NCBI GenBank assembly: GCA_932294295.1 | Contig: OW028584.1 | Span: forward strand, 31,295,231-31,359,230 | DNA length: 64,000 nt | Direction: 5' to 3' | DNA from: Alitta virens | Taxonomy: Eukaryota > Annelida > Polychaeta > Phyllodocida > Nereididae | In this document: piece after piece, positions 51,380 to 62,176 of the stretch | How positions within the stretch are numbered: position 1 is the stretch's first letter | Layout: the number at the start of each line of letters is the position of its first letter | The notes under the pieces: model-generated | The model's database searches: none | What the model saw: the letters and a program-made list of their open reading frames with translations, nothing else | What the model was told of the DNA's origin: nothing | Translations under genes and position numbers: made by a program

Positions 51380-51728
51380 AAATTTCAAAGAAAAAATATT
51401 AACACATAGTTTAGATGGCTTCAAAACCTATATTAAAAGAAAATGTATAGCATCGTATAATATCAATTGTTATATTCCAAATTGTTATTCATGTGGCCGT
51501 TAGTCTCCTCCTGTGATCCAGACACTGCATAACTCATACTCAACTCCAACATGTAATTATTATAATTTTAAATTGTATCTATTTATTTTTCTATTAATTT
51601 TATTTATTTATTTATTTTATTTTTTTTCAAGGTTATTTATATATTAGCTGATTAACAATAGCATGCCTTCCTATCGATAATTTATTAATATTTCAATGCT
51701 TTAAATAATAGTATATATATGTATAATC

Positions 51729-51759
<31 letters not shown>

Positions 51760-51897
51760 TTTTTCACAAGGTGGCTCCCTCGACAGCGGCAAACTTATTG
51801 CTCCACTCTAACAAAAAATTAAATTTGTATAATATGTTATTACTGTTATGTACTATTTAGGAGCCAATAAAAACGGTGTCATTGTCATTGTCATTGT
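51380..51897 (+). mobile_element. LINE 3' end (CR1/L2-like)
   Basis: A short reading frame ends with GFKTYIKRKCIASYN and CYSCGR then a stop near 51502, like the C-terminal end of CR1/L2-type RT. AT-rich 3' sequence follows and the fragment closes with AATAAAAACGGTG and (TCATTG)3 at about 51866-51897, a LINE-type microsatellite tail. Confidence 0.6.
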
Positions 51898-51933
51898 AGA
51901 TTTTGTGTATTTCCTTAAAATATTATGATAAGT

Positions 51934-52029
51934 CTTCATTATTAGATGAAAAATTTATTATGATGTGCAAATTAGGGACACCATTAATAGAAAATCTTAT
52001 TTTTTGCATCTCTCCTAAACTAATAACAG
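51934..52029 (+). repeat. Direct repeat, copy 1
   Basis: CTTCATTATTAGATGAAAAA up to TCTCCTAAAC. It matches 52231-52324, about 297 bases further on, including the phrase GCAAATTAGGGAC. Confidence 0.75.
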
Positions 52030-52230
52030 GTTGTTTCTTATGTTTTTGGACCTGCTGAATTCAAATCTTGTTGCCAAGCTGAATTTCACCCCCTAATTTG
52101 CATATCAAAATGGCCACTATGTTATACTTTTTGGTCAATTTTTTTTCAGGTTTCGACATATGGAGTATGTGTGGTTCATTAAAATATCATGATTAGTAAA
52201 TGAGAACACTACTAGAACCCTTTGTGACAA

Positions 52231-52324
52231 CTTCATTATTAGGTAAAAATGTATTAATAATATGCAAATTAGGGACGCCATTAATAGAAATACATATTTT
52301 TTTCATATCTCCTAAACTGATACA
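52231..52324 (+). repeat. Direct repeat, copy 2
   Basis: See 51934-52029. No coding meaning is visible for either copy. Confidence 0.75.
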
Positions 52325-52860
52325 GATAATACCATGAATTTGGTGTCTACATGTGGGTTTTTATGGTCAAGGAACACAATAAAGGCAGTTCAAACCTTCA
52401 ATTTTGAGAATTTTCCAAGATTAAAAGCTCATGCAGGATGGTTTTCAATGTTTCTTGCAATCAACGCCCGAGGAGAACAAGACGCAGGAGGGCTGACAAT
52501 GGGCTCAAGGGCTGCCAAAAGCCATGTCAGTCGAGAATTGGTTATATTATTGAACTGTTGGCCCTTGCCCCACCCCGTTTCATCGATATTGATGATTTAA
52601 TTCACCTTTAGATCCATATTTGTGATTGCATTGTGAATTATTTGGAAAAATTATTTAAGACTGTTTGTGGTATGTTTGAAGCATGAGAACTAATGAAATT
52701 AGGCGTATGTAGAGAAAAGTTGTAGCAACGCAGAAATCATCATGTCCATTGAAGCATGTTCTTTCATGTTGCTCCATAATGGCCTGAACCAATAGTGAGG
52801 TCACCCAGGTATCAATTGTCAGGCCCCTGGCACTTGTGTGATTTATTTTAGATTTATCTT
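52325..52860. other. Non-coding DNA
   Basis: One open frame of 88 codons (52334-52600) has no recognisable domain and looks like chance. No repeat recognised. Confidence 0.4.
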
Positions 52861-52875
52861 ATATCATAAAAAACG

Positions 52876-53062
52876 GGGGGGGTGGGGGCCTAGCTCAGTG
52901 GTAGCGTGCTGGGCTTCCAACCACTGGGTCCTGGGTTCAATTCCTGGTCGAGCCTATGTGGGATGGCTGTTTCATCCTTCGTCTCATTGCCATGGTCCCT
53001 ACCTGTCCTAATTAGCCCACCAGGTGCAAAAATACAGTACGTAAAGCCCTAATCCACCACCA
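52876..53062 (+). mobile_element. tRNA-derived SINE, CCA-tail subfamily
   Basis: Full length, flanked by a perfect 15-bp duplication ATATCATAAAAAACG at 52861-52875 and 53063-53077. Confidence 0.95.
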
Positions 53063-53429
53063 ATATCATAAAAAACGACTAAAAAACTACAATAAAACAT
53101 TTTTACCTTTTAAATTAACTGTTTTAATTTATTCAGTTACAGGTGTAATTGGATTCATCCCCATTAAAAGGCTGGCTGCGCCACTGTCAATAGCAGACAA
53201 AATTAATTTTGTTATCTACATAGTAATTAATGGATAGGGTCTAGGATGCTGGTAGGCATTGCCGGACAGCAATTCCCGCCAAAATTAACTGACTAAGCAT
53301 CATTAACAAACCTTTTTCTGCAGTCAAAGGTCAGGGATTTCGTTTGTCTCTGAATAGACGACACAATTTCTAACCGGAAGTTGGCGCAAGGCGTGGCGAG
53401 ATACTATGGGTAAAGATCATTGAAAAGGC

Positions 53430-54360
53430 ATCGCATAACCTTTACAACGCTTGTTCAGTTAGAATCATGTAAGTAGTATGTCATGCAGCTGGTAGAATTA
53501 TCTCAAAATGTGAAATTTTGTCACGTTGATACAGTTTTGTGAGTAGCTTCTTGAATAAAACAATCTGTGCGTAGTAATTCAACTACTGTGTTGCAGGGGG
53601 CAGGGGCCTAGCTCAGAGGTAGCGCTCTGGGCTTCCAACCGCTGGGTCCCGGGTTCGATTCCCGGTCGCGCCTAAGTTGAATGGCTGTTTCATCCTTCGT
53701 CTCATTACCATGGTCTCTGCCTGTCCTAATTAGTCCAACTGGTGCAGAAATACAGGACGTAAAGCCCTAATCACCCACCCAATCTACGATCAGTGTGACG
53801 TTGGCAATGTTAATATGATGTCCCAACTGTGGGTAATATATTGAACAGAGTGCCTATTTGGGATGCTATCTGGGTAGTGAATCATACATAAATACCAACA
53901 TTTAAAATGCTAATATATTCTAATTTCAGACGAACTATGAAACACCTGATGCACATAACTGCTGCTCTCTTGTGTTTGTCCACAAAGACAGTAAATGGTG
54001 ACTGCAGAGGAGGAAATTCCAACCAAAGTGACAGTTACTTTACAACAGGAGGGACTGCCCTGGAACATACTCCATGTTGCTTTCCATTCATTTACAAGGG
54101 AGTAACATTACATGAATGCACAACAAAAGACCATGATAGACCATGGTGTTCTATTAATTCATCTTACAGTCTTCACTGGGGTGAATGTGTTGTTGATCAT
54201 GGTGAGAACTTCAACGAATATTGCACGTGGAAGTCGGGATTTTTTAAAGAGAATACTTCCCTGAGCCCTGTTATTATTTAGTTTCGGCCTAAGCAAAAGA
54301 ACCAACCAAGTCCTGTGTTTTCTGAATGAGAGGAATGTAGGGAAGCGAGGGCTCAGGTAA
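53430..54360 (+). CDS. Small secreted fibronectin type II domain protein (partial gene model)
   Basis: A likely untranslated first exon ends near 53467 at AATCAT|GTAAGT. The coding exon begins at 53930 after TTCTAATTTCAG. Met at 53937 starts a signal peptide (MKHLMHITAALLCLS then TKTVNG). A fibronectin type II module follows with four spaced cysteines: CCFPFIYKGVTLHEC and then WCSINSSYSLHWGEC. Such modules bind collagen, glycans or lipids outside the cell. A donor G|GTGAGA at 54201-54202 would end the exon. If unspliced, the frame runs to a stop at 54281. A further strong donor (CTCAG|GTAAGT near 54356) suggests more exons downstream. The gene could therefore be longer than the 115 residues visible here. 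Confidence 0.6.
53596..53780 (+). mobile_element. tRNA-derived SINE in first intron of the FN2 gene
   Basis: Full length with (CA/CC) rich end AATCACCCACCC. No clear target duplication was found. Confidence 0.9.
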
Positions 54361-54673
54361 GTATTAGCCTCAAAAATCCCAACTACCAGGTAATCTTGTT
54401 TCTTTATCATTCATACTATCATTCCCTGCTATTTACTATTTGGATAAAATGCCAAAGCACTATCCCAATGGAGGGAGGCACAGCTAACACGAAATGCCAG
54501 ACCCCACACAATCAAGTTATACAGCCAAAGGAAAAAAAAAAAACTTTCTAACACAGATACCCGAAATTTGTGTTTCTGATCTCAGGGAGGTGGGTGGATC
54601 CAATAGAACCTCACTGTTTGGAAGGAACTGACCAAAGGAAGCATTATCAGGCTACCACAAATCCAGACTGTAA
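54361..54673. other. Non-coding DNA
   Basis: No gene recognised between the FN2 exon and the next SINE. Confidence 0.4.
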
Positions 54674-54705
54674 TGTCTGATGAAGGTGGAAAGGCTCCTC
54701 CAATC

Positions 54706-54863
54706 AGGGGTGGGGGCCTAGCTCAGTGGTAGCGCGCTGGGCTTCCAACCACTGGGTCTCGGGTTCCATTCCCAGACGAGCCTAAGTTGGATGGCTGTTT
54801 CATCCTTCGTCGCATTGCCATGGTCTCTGCCTGTCCTAATTAGCCCAACTGGTGCATAAATAC
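54706..54863 (+). mobile_element. tRNA-derived SINE with long direct repeats
   Basis: The SINE ends early (GTGCATAAATAC, no tail). It is flanked by an unusually long 32-base imperfect direct repeat beginning TGTCTGATGAAGGT (54674-54705 and 54864-54895). Confidence 0.85.
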
Positions 54864-54895
54864 TGTCTGATGAAGGTTGAGTGGCTCCTCCAATC

Positions 54896-55583
54896 GGCTG
54901 CTTTCATCACTGACTCCAAGGGAAGCACTATAGAAAAGGGCCCAAGATTTTGCCTACATCTGGCGCTCCATATACCTAACTCTCCCTGAACCTAATGCAC
55001 CCTACACGTAGTGTTCCCTCTACCTAGTCCCAACTTAAATGTCCTTTTAGGTTAACACGTCATTAAACATAATGAGCCTAAGCCTGTGACTGTGGACAGC
55101 ATTTTGCCATTGGCAGCATAGGCTAGGCCGCCTTGATAACTTTCACCAGTCACCTGGCTATTGTTAGTTTAGAAACTGGTTTGTACTTATTCCCATGACT
55201 ATAACAGACAAATAGATTTTTATGTGTTACTGGTGTTTGTGTGAGTTAAATATACACAATGAACAACGCAGTTTTTCATAACAAGATCACTAGGGAATGA
55301 AGGCAAAAAGATATCTTCACCCACATGTGAAGGGTTGGCGGTTTTAGGAACAGTGCAAAGGCCAGCATTTTCAAAACAAATGTATGGACAAATGCGGTCA
55401 AGTGCCTGCAGATCTGCACAATGCAAAGTTTATGTTATAATATTGCTACTACAAAGATAGTTTTATTAGTAAGTGACTGCAAACTAGCTATGTGCAAAGG
55501 TTCAAACGTGGGCTTTTGAAAACAATTAAGCACCACCTTTACATCCCAGGAAAAAGTGCATACGGTAGGGTTACCATAGAACA
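54896..55583. other. Non-coding DNA
   Basis: A 68-codon Cys-containing minus-strand frame (55426-55220, with ICPYICFENAGLC) is open but I do not recognise it. Otherwise no features. Confidence 0.4.
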
Positions 55584-55597
55584 ATCCCATCATAAAA

Positions 55598-55771
55598 AGG
55601 GCGGGGGCCTAGCTCAGAGGTAGCACTCTGGGCTTCCAACCGCTGGGTCCCGGGTTCGATTCCCGGTCGAGCCTAAGTTGGATGGCTGTTTCCTCCTTCG
55701 TCTCATTGCCATGGTCTATGCCTGTCCTAATTAGCCCAACTGGTGCAGAAATACGGGACGTAAAGCCCTAA

Positions 55772-55855
<84 letters not shown>
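55598..55855 (+). mobile_element. tRNA-derived SINE with (CA)n tail
   Basis: Full length with a CA tract at about 55772-55855. Perfect 14-bp duplications ATCCCATCATAAAA lie at 55584-55597 and 55856-55869. Confidence 0.95.
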
Positions 55856-55857
<2 letters not shown>

Positions 55858-56099
55858 CCCATCATAAAACGACAAACTTCAGGGTGCTGAACATATGACC
55901 AGTGCATGAAACTTTGAAATAGCTGAATGACATACCCCATTAGATTCAAGAATTATTGGCAGGGATGATAAAGAGTTCCCTAGAACTGGGTGAGCAGATT
56001 GGGGGATACTGGGAGTGTGTGTGTGTGTGAGTTATTGTTTAACGCCTCGTCAGCACCTGAGTGGGCTATGTAGAGGCTCTCTAGGTTAAGATTGATTAT

Positions 56100-59000
56100 C
56101 TATATTTGGTAGTAGAAACCAGAAGCATATAAAAAATCAATAATTGTCTGGGTTGGATATCTAGTAAAGAGATGTTGTAAGGTAGTAGCTTGAAACAGAG
56201 GTCTTCTAATGCGTTGTAAGTGGGTGCAATCTAATAAAATATGTTTGATTGTTAGGGGGCACCGAAAACTCTGGCATACCAGTGCCGGTTCATTGACTAA
56301 AAAGTTTAAATGTGTAAGTCTTGAATGTCCTATAAGGCATCTGTGATATATTCCTTGATCTTTGCGAGTATTGAACCTACTAGGTATTTTATTTTGAATG
56401 CAAGGTAAGATTGAATGCAACTTGTTGTTATTACATTCATTCTATTGTCTTTGCCAGCAAGACATGATAAAAGACTTTATAGTCATTTTAAAATCAGTGT
56501 ATGGAATGGTAAAATCAGTTATCTCTTTTGTAAGAGCCCTTTTTGCTGCCAGGTCTGCTTTTTCATTCCCTTCAATGCCAGCATGTCCAGGAATCCAGCA
56601 GAATACTATGTCTTTGTATTCGTGAAGATAGAAATACTTAATAAGAACATCTAAGATCCCAGGGTTATCAAGTTGTTTATTTTGGATTGCTTGAAGAGCA
56701 GATTTGGAATCAGAACAGATAACATAACGATCTGATTCTGAGTCCTCGATGTTCTTTAAGGCAAGGTAAATAGCTGTTAATTCTGCAGTGTATATTGAGC
56801 AGTGGTCTGGAAGACGACATTCAGCTATAACGGTTTTATAAGAAGTGACTGCACAGCCTACTCGTCTTTCCATTTTTGAGCCATCTGTGTATAGAAATTT
56901 GTACGATTCGTATTTAAACCTTATACTATAAAATTGGTTTTGATAGTCTATCGGATTGGTTTCGCTTTTCTTAAGCTCTGCCAAATCCAGTATAACTTTC
57001 GGGACTGGGAGAATCCATGGCAGAATGGGTGGTACTTTCGTCTCGGCAATGATTGTAGTATCAATTTTTGCAGCCTCAAGATAGAATTTCATGCGTAATC
57101 CCAGTGGTCGAAAGGTGTTTGAACGAGATTCATAATGATGCATGTACTTTGGATGAAATATTACATCATATGTTGAATTTGTTGGAGTTGAAGCTACTTT
57201 TAGTATGTATTGCATGGATAACTTGATACGACGAAGGGAAAGTGGAGGTTCCCCTGCCAGTACATATAAGCTCTCTACAGGAGATGTACGAAAAGCTCTT
57301 AAGCTTAGTCGCAACCCTTGATGATGTACAGAATTCAGGCATTTTAGATAAGATGGTCTGGCGGAGCCATATACCACAGAACCATAATCAAGTCGAGAAC
57401 GAGTAATTGCTCGATAGAGATGAAGGAGGACCATTGTGTCCCCACCCCAATTATATTTGCTCACTACTTTAAGGAGGTTCATTGATTTCAGGCACTTTGC
57501 TTTCAGTGCTTTGATATGCGGAATGAAAGACAATTTGGAGTCAAGGAGTACACCCAAAAATTTTGTTTCATTCACCACTTTTATTTGACAGTTGTCAATT
57601 ATTAGTGATGGATCTGGATGGTTTGATCGTAAATAATAGAAAGGCATACAAACTGTCTTCTGTTTAGAGAACTTGAAGCCATTTTCAAGTGACCATTTGT
57701 GAATCCTATTCAAATTTAATTGCAGTTGTCGTTCTATGGTTGGCATATATCTGGTATGGTATGCAATGAGGAAATCGTCAACATATAGGGACGACATGAG
57801 ATTTTCTGAGATGGAATTTACTATACTGTTGATTTTGACGTTAAAGAGGGTAGGCGAGAGAATACTACCCTGAGGGACTCCATTCTCCTGAGAGTAAGGG
57901 CTTGACATCGTTGATCCCACTCGGACCTTAAAGAAGCGATCCTGTAGGAAGGATCCGATGGAAACTGGAAGGCGACCTCGAAGCCCTAAGTCGTGGAGAT
58001 CTTTCATTATTCCATATTTCCATGTAGTGTCATAAGCTTTTTCTAGGTCAAAGAATATGGCTACTACGTGTTCTCTGTTAATGAAAGCATCCCTAACATA
58101 AGTTTCCAGTCTGACTAAATGATCTAATGTGCTCCTGTGACGGCGAAATCCAGATTGGAACTCTGTAATAAGCTGGTTCGACTCCAGGAACCAAACCAGT
58201 CTATCAGTAACAATTCGTTCCATTGTCTTACATAGACAACTGGTTAAGGCTATTGGTCGATAATTCAGAGGATCACTATGATCCTTCCCCGGCTTGGGAA
58301 TTGGGATGACCGTGGCTTGTTTCCAGAGGGCTGGAAGACATCCCTTCTCCCAAATTTGATTAAAGATATACAGTAATGTTTTTAAAGAGGATTGAGGTAG
58401 GTGTTTTAAGATTTGATAATGTATATTATCAGGACCTGTTGCAGAGTCAGTCACTTTTAAGATGGCCTTCTGAAGTTCTTCTAAGGTGATGTAGGAGTTA
58501 TAATCTTCGCTGTTATCAGACTGTATATTTAGGGTTAATCTCTCAGCTTGAGCCTTATAACATTAGAATTCTCTCGTATAGTTCTTTGACGAGGAGTTGT
58601 ACGCAAACTGTTCTCCTAACCCGTTGGATATTTGTTCTGGTGAGGAGAGATTTTCTCCATACTCTTCTAGAATGCTTACATGTGAAGCTAGGTTCTTTCC
58701 TTCAATCTTCTTAATCATTTTCCAGACTTCATTGCTAGGAGTTCTTTCAGTGAGTCTGGAGACATAGTCTCTCCAGCAACTACGTGTTTTTTGCCTGACA
58801 ATTCTACGCGCTTTGGCCTTCAGGCACCTAAAATTATTCAGATTGTTGATGGTCGGCTGTGATTTAAAAATTCTGAGGGCTCTCTTACGGTTTTTAATAG
58901 CTTCTCTTACTTCGTCGTCAAACCAGGGTCTTGCACTTCATTTAGAATTATATTTTTTCATCGGTATTGTTTTATTGGCTATATCAGTAATATCATCAGT

Positions 59001-59783
59001 AAAATCTTTCACGAGACTATTACAATTCCTATAATGAGACATAGTAATTGTTTCTAAGCAGTGCTTTTCGAAGGAGGTCCAATCCGCTTTATGCAACTTC
59101 CATCGGAGTTGACCCACTTCTCTCGTACCTTCTACTTTTTGTAGGACAATGGGAAAGTGATCACTGCCGTGAGTTTCCTCTAATACTCTCCATTCAAATT
59201 CCAGAAATAACGCTGGATCACATATACTAAGGTCAATTGATGAAAATGTTCCATGACCTGGGTGAAGATATGTGGATGAACCATCATTGAACAAACAAAG
59301 GGTGTGGTCATTGAGAAAGTCTTCAATGGTTTTTCCTTTGTTGTTGTGGGAAGTGCTTCCCCATAATTGGTTATGGCTGTTAAAATCTCCTAGGATAAGA
59401 CGCGGTTCAGGAAGTTGATTGTAAAGGTTATGGAAATCACTGGCTGTAAGGTGAAAGGGTGGAGGGATATATAAGGAACATATAGTGAATGTTTTATTCA
59501 GGTTCAGACGAACTGCTGCAGCCTGAAGGTTTGTGTTAAGTGGAATATGAGAATGAATGATTCCATTTTTAACTAAAATTGATGAGCCACCAGTGGCTCT
59601 ATCGTGGGCAATATTGCCATATGTATTATACATATGGTAGTTTCTCAGTTTAAAACTATTTGGAGGTTTCAGAAATGTTTCCTGCAGGCAGAAAACACTA
59701 GGGTTTAAGTCTTGGACCATGCAACCTATTTCATCGAAGTTGGCTCTGAAACCTCGACAGTTCCACTGAATGATACTGTCCAT
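56100..59783 (-). pseudogene. LINE ORF2: endonuclease, reverse transcriptase, RNase H
   Basis: A single frame of about 1228 codons from Met 59783 to the end near 56100, closed only by three stops in the same frame: TGA at 58938-58940, TAA at 58563-58565 and TAG at 56442-56444. The APE-type endonuclease has QWNCRG, LQETFLK, GDFNSHN and GSDHFP. The RT has GPDNIHY, YRPIALTSCLCK, FFDLEKAYDTTW, GVPQGSILSPTLF and the catalytic YVDD. The RNase H has YTDGSK, AELTAIYLAL, CSDSKSAL and GNEKADLA, all four acidic residues present. The last stop replaces a Trp codon that is intact in the truncated copy at 33681. ORF2 nicks DNA and copies element RNA there. Confidence 0.9.
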
Positions 59784-59850
59784 GAATTAGTTAAAAGAGT
59801 TTAATATCATAGTAAAATCTATAGTGCATGGTATGAATTTGTATGAATAT

Positions 59851-61261
59851 TCACTTTTTCTTCAAAGTCGCTGCCTCTTTTGGTGTTAAGATCTTTTTGG
59901 GGGCCCCACCATGCTTAGATGGTGGTCTTATGGTGCCCATTGCACTAGATTTTTCTAGTGTTTTTCTGATGAGGGGGGGTCTTTTGGGAACAATTGATCT
60001 TTTATCAATTGCCCCCTCCCGTTGAGGCCTAGGGATGGTGGTAATCCCTGCCTCCTCTTCCATCGGCTGGTGTATCTCTTCCGACTCATTGCCGGAAGGT
60101 GCACCCTGTGAGGGTACACTAAGCTGTGAAGCAGCAACTAATGGAGCTACGAGATGTCCTTTACCGACATCTGTAGCATACTGCTTCATTCTTGCCAGGT
60201 GATCGTCTGACTGTGAAGTCTTCGATTCTGGTTTATCTTTCTGCAAGCTTTGCCCTGCCTTGGAATAATTCTAGGTCAATCCTTCGCCTGGGCGATGCTC
60301 TGGGTGAAGGAGATATAGGTCCAGCCATCTGAGACAGGACTGAGGCATAGCTTGCCCCAGCAGCCTGTTCAGCTATACGGCGCGCTTGGGGAAAGGAGAT
60401 ATCCTTGGTGGTCTTTAACTTCAGGATCTCTTTCTCTAGCTGCCATTTGGGACAACCACGGTGATAGGCTGGCCCATCACCTCCACAATTAACACAATAT
60501 GATGTATTCGTACATGGTGAGTCACGGGAATGGGTGTGTTCCCGTGATCCACAATTGGCACAGGTTGGTTTGGCACGGCAGGAGCCGCTGAAATGGCCAA
60601 ATCTTTGGCAGTTGTAACATCGTTTTGGGTTCGGGATGTAGGGACGTACCCTACACCACTCGAACCCAATACTGACCTTGTCAGGCAACACTGTGCCATC
60701 AAAGGTCAGAGTGAGTAGCTGTCGTGAATATCTTGGGGGCTGGCGATGAATGTGGATGACATTGTAGTCATCCAGCCAGTCCCTCAGTTCGTCATCGGAG
60801 CAGAGACTGCTCTCATGCGATGTTACAACTCCCTTGCAGGAGTTGAAAAACCGATGGGGCTCCACCTTAACAGGGGCACCCGCAAAGGCCTCCAACCCCA
60901 GCAATTTCAGCGACTGGTCCCTGTGGGCAACCTGCACCAGCAAGGACGAATTGCTTAAACGTCTTGTATTTTCAACAAAACCAATGCTTTCCTTAACTGT
61001 TCTGCATATTGTTATGGCTGAAAGTCGGGAAAACCCAGCATCACTGCCAGTAACAACAAGAAACTTGGGCCAAGGCTTAGATATATCTTCATTATTTGAA
61101 CTTTGATTTGCGTCATCTAATGATGGACGCAAACATTTACCAAGTCTGGAACCAGTAGCCAATTTTTCGACCTCAGCCTGGTTTACCGCTGAGGGACGCG
61201 CACCTTGTTCACCCGGGGGACGTGCGAGCCGGTCTGAAATTGTCGATTCGGACATATTCAT
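59851..61261 (-). pseudogene. LINE ORF1 (Gag-like) with three zinc knuckles, frameshifted
   Basis: ORF1 coats the LINE RNA. From Met 61261 the frame gives 342 codons with a conserved central domain and three zinc knuckles: CYNCQRFGHFSGSC, CANCGSREHTHS..C and CVNCGGDGPAYHRGC. After about 60240 the frame shifts by one base and the Lys/Pro-rich C-terminus continues in the overlapping frame 60246-59851. The ORF1 at 24320 has the same knuckle arrangement but a different sequence. Confidence 0.85.
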
Positions 61262-61427
61262 TTTTGTTTCCCCTGTATGGTAGGGGACACACCCTCCTGT
61301 AAAGTTGGAGCAGCTTGTGCAATGCTCACTGTCCTGTTTTAGCCACTGGGGATAGAGGACTTCACCCCAAGTGTTTCCACCCTCGCCGCGTGGAGGCCCA
61401 GGACCTTCGAGGGCGGGATACTGGGAG

Positions 61428-61762
61428 TAGGAGTAGTTGTGCTGCTAGTAGATCCAACAGTCAAGGGAACTGTGACCTCCGTGGCCAATTATTAAAATAA
61501 GTAAGCACAGGGACCTCTCGACCTTCATTAATCGTGGAATTAAACGCAGTGGAGGGAACGGGTATCTCAATAGATGAGTCCACTCCATCACTAGACAATC
61601 TGACTGAACTGCTGGAGGTTCGGGTCTGGAGCAATACACTGGCAGTTGACGATTGACCACAGTGTCAAACAGGTCAATTACTGGTGTCCCCGGGATGTGA
61701 ATGATTTGAACCAGAGGGGCCATTTTGGGGACACCATCTGTCAACTCAATCAGTTGGCTCAA
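61428..61762. other. Target region between two LINEs
   Basis: A 105-codon minus-strand frame (61762-61445) is open but has no domain I recognise. It may be part of another decayed element. The Nimb-like LINE inserted next to it. Confidence 0.35.
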
Positions 61763-62176
61763 TTTTTTTTTTCAATTTCTTTATTGACCATGTATCACAT
61801 GAAAAAAATATAAAATAAAAATAAATAATTGCATTCATCAAAATATATCATTAACACGGTTGGCAGACACTATGCAGTGTATATGCCATTACCAAACAAT
61901 ATTAAATATACATATATATGACAAATAAAACAATCAAAATTACAATTTTTATCTTAGATGTTAGTTGATAACAATTAAAAAAAGAAATATATATAATATG
62001 TATGGTGGCAGAAGGATACATGGTTAAATATAATCATATTCAATATAAGAAAAAAGAAAGTAAAATGAACATTAAATATAATGTGCTTGTGAAAAATTTA
62101 AAGTTCCCTCAAATATACATAGGCCAAAACAATTCCTCTACAACCCATTTCAAACATGTGGCAGTAAGTAAAATTG

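Larger units (their letters stand above)
56016..61414 (-). mobile_element. Full-length Nimb/I-like LINE
   Basis: A complete 5.4-kb element in minus orientation, flanked by a perfect 13-bp target duplication GGGATACTGGGAG (56003-56015 and 61415-61427). It has a 5' untranslated part (61414-61262), ORF1 with zinc knuckles, ORF2 with endonuclease, RT and RNase H, and a short 3' end with TAGCCCACT..GGTGCTG, GCGTTAAAC and (CA)n. Three stops in ORF2 and one frameshift in ORF1 inactivate it. The order of domains with C-terminal RNase H fits the I superfamily (Nimb/Ingi-like). Confidence 0.9.

Noticed and set aside
55220..55426. 68-codon Cys-containing minus-strand frame
   Set aside because: Four cysteines suggested a small domain, but I could not match any family and no splice sites or neighbours support it.
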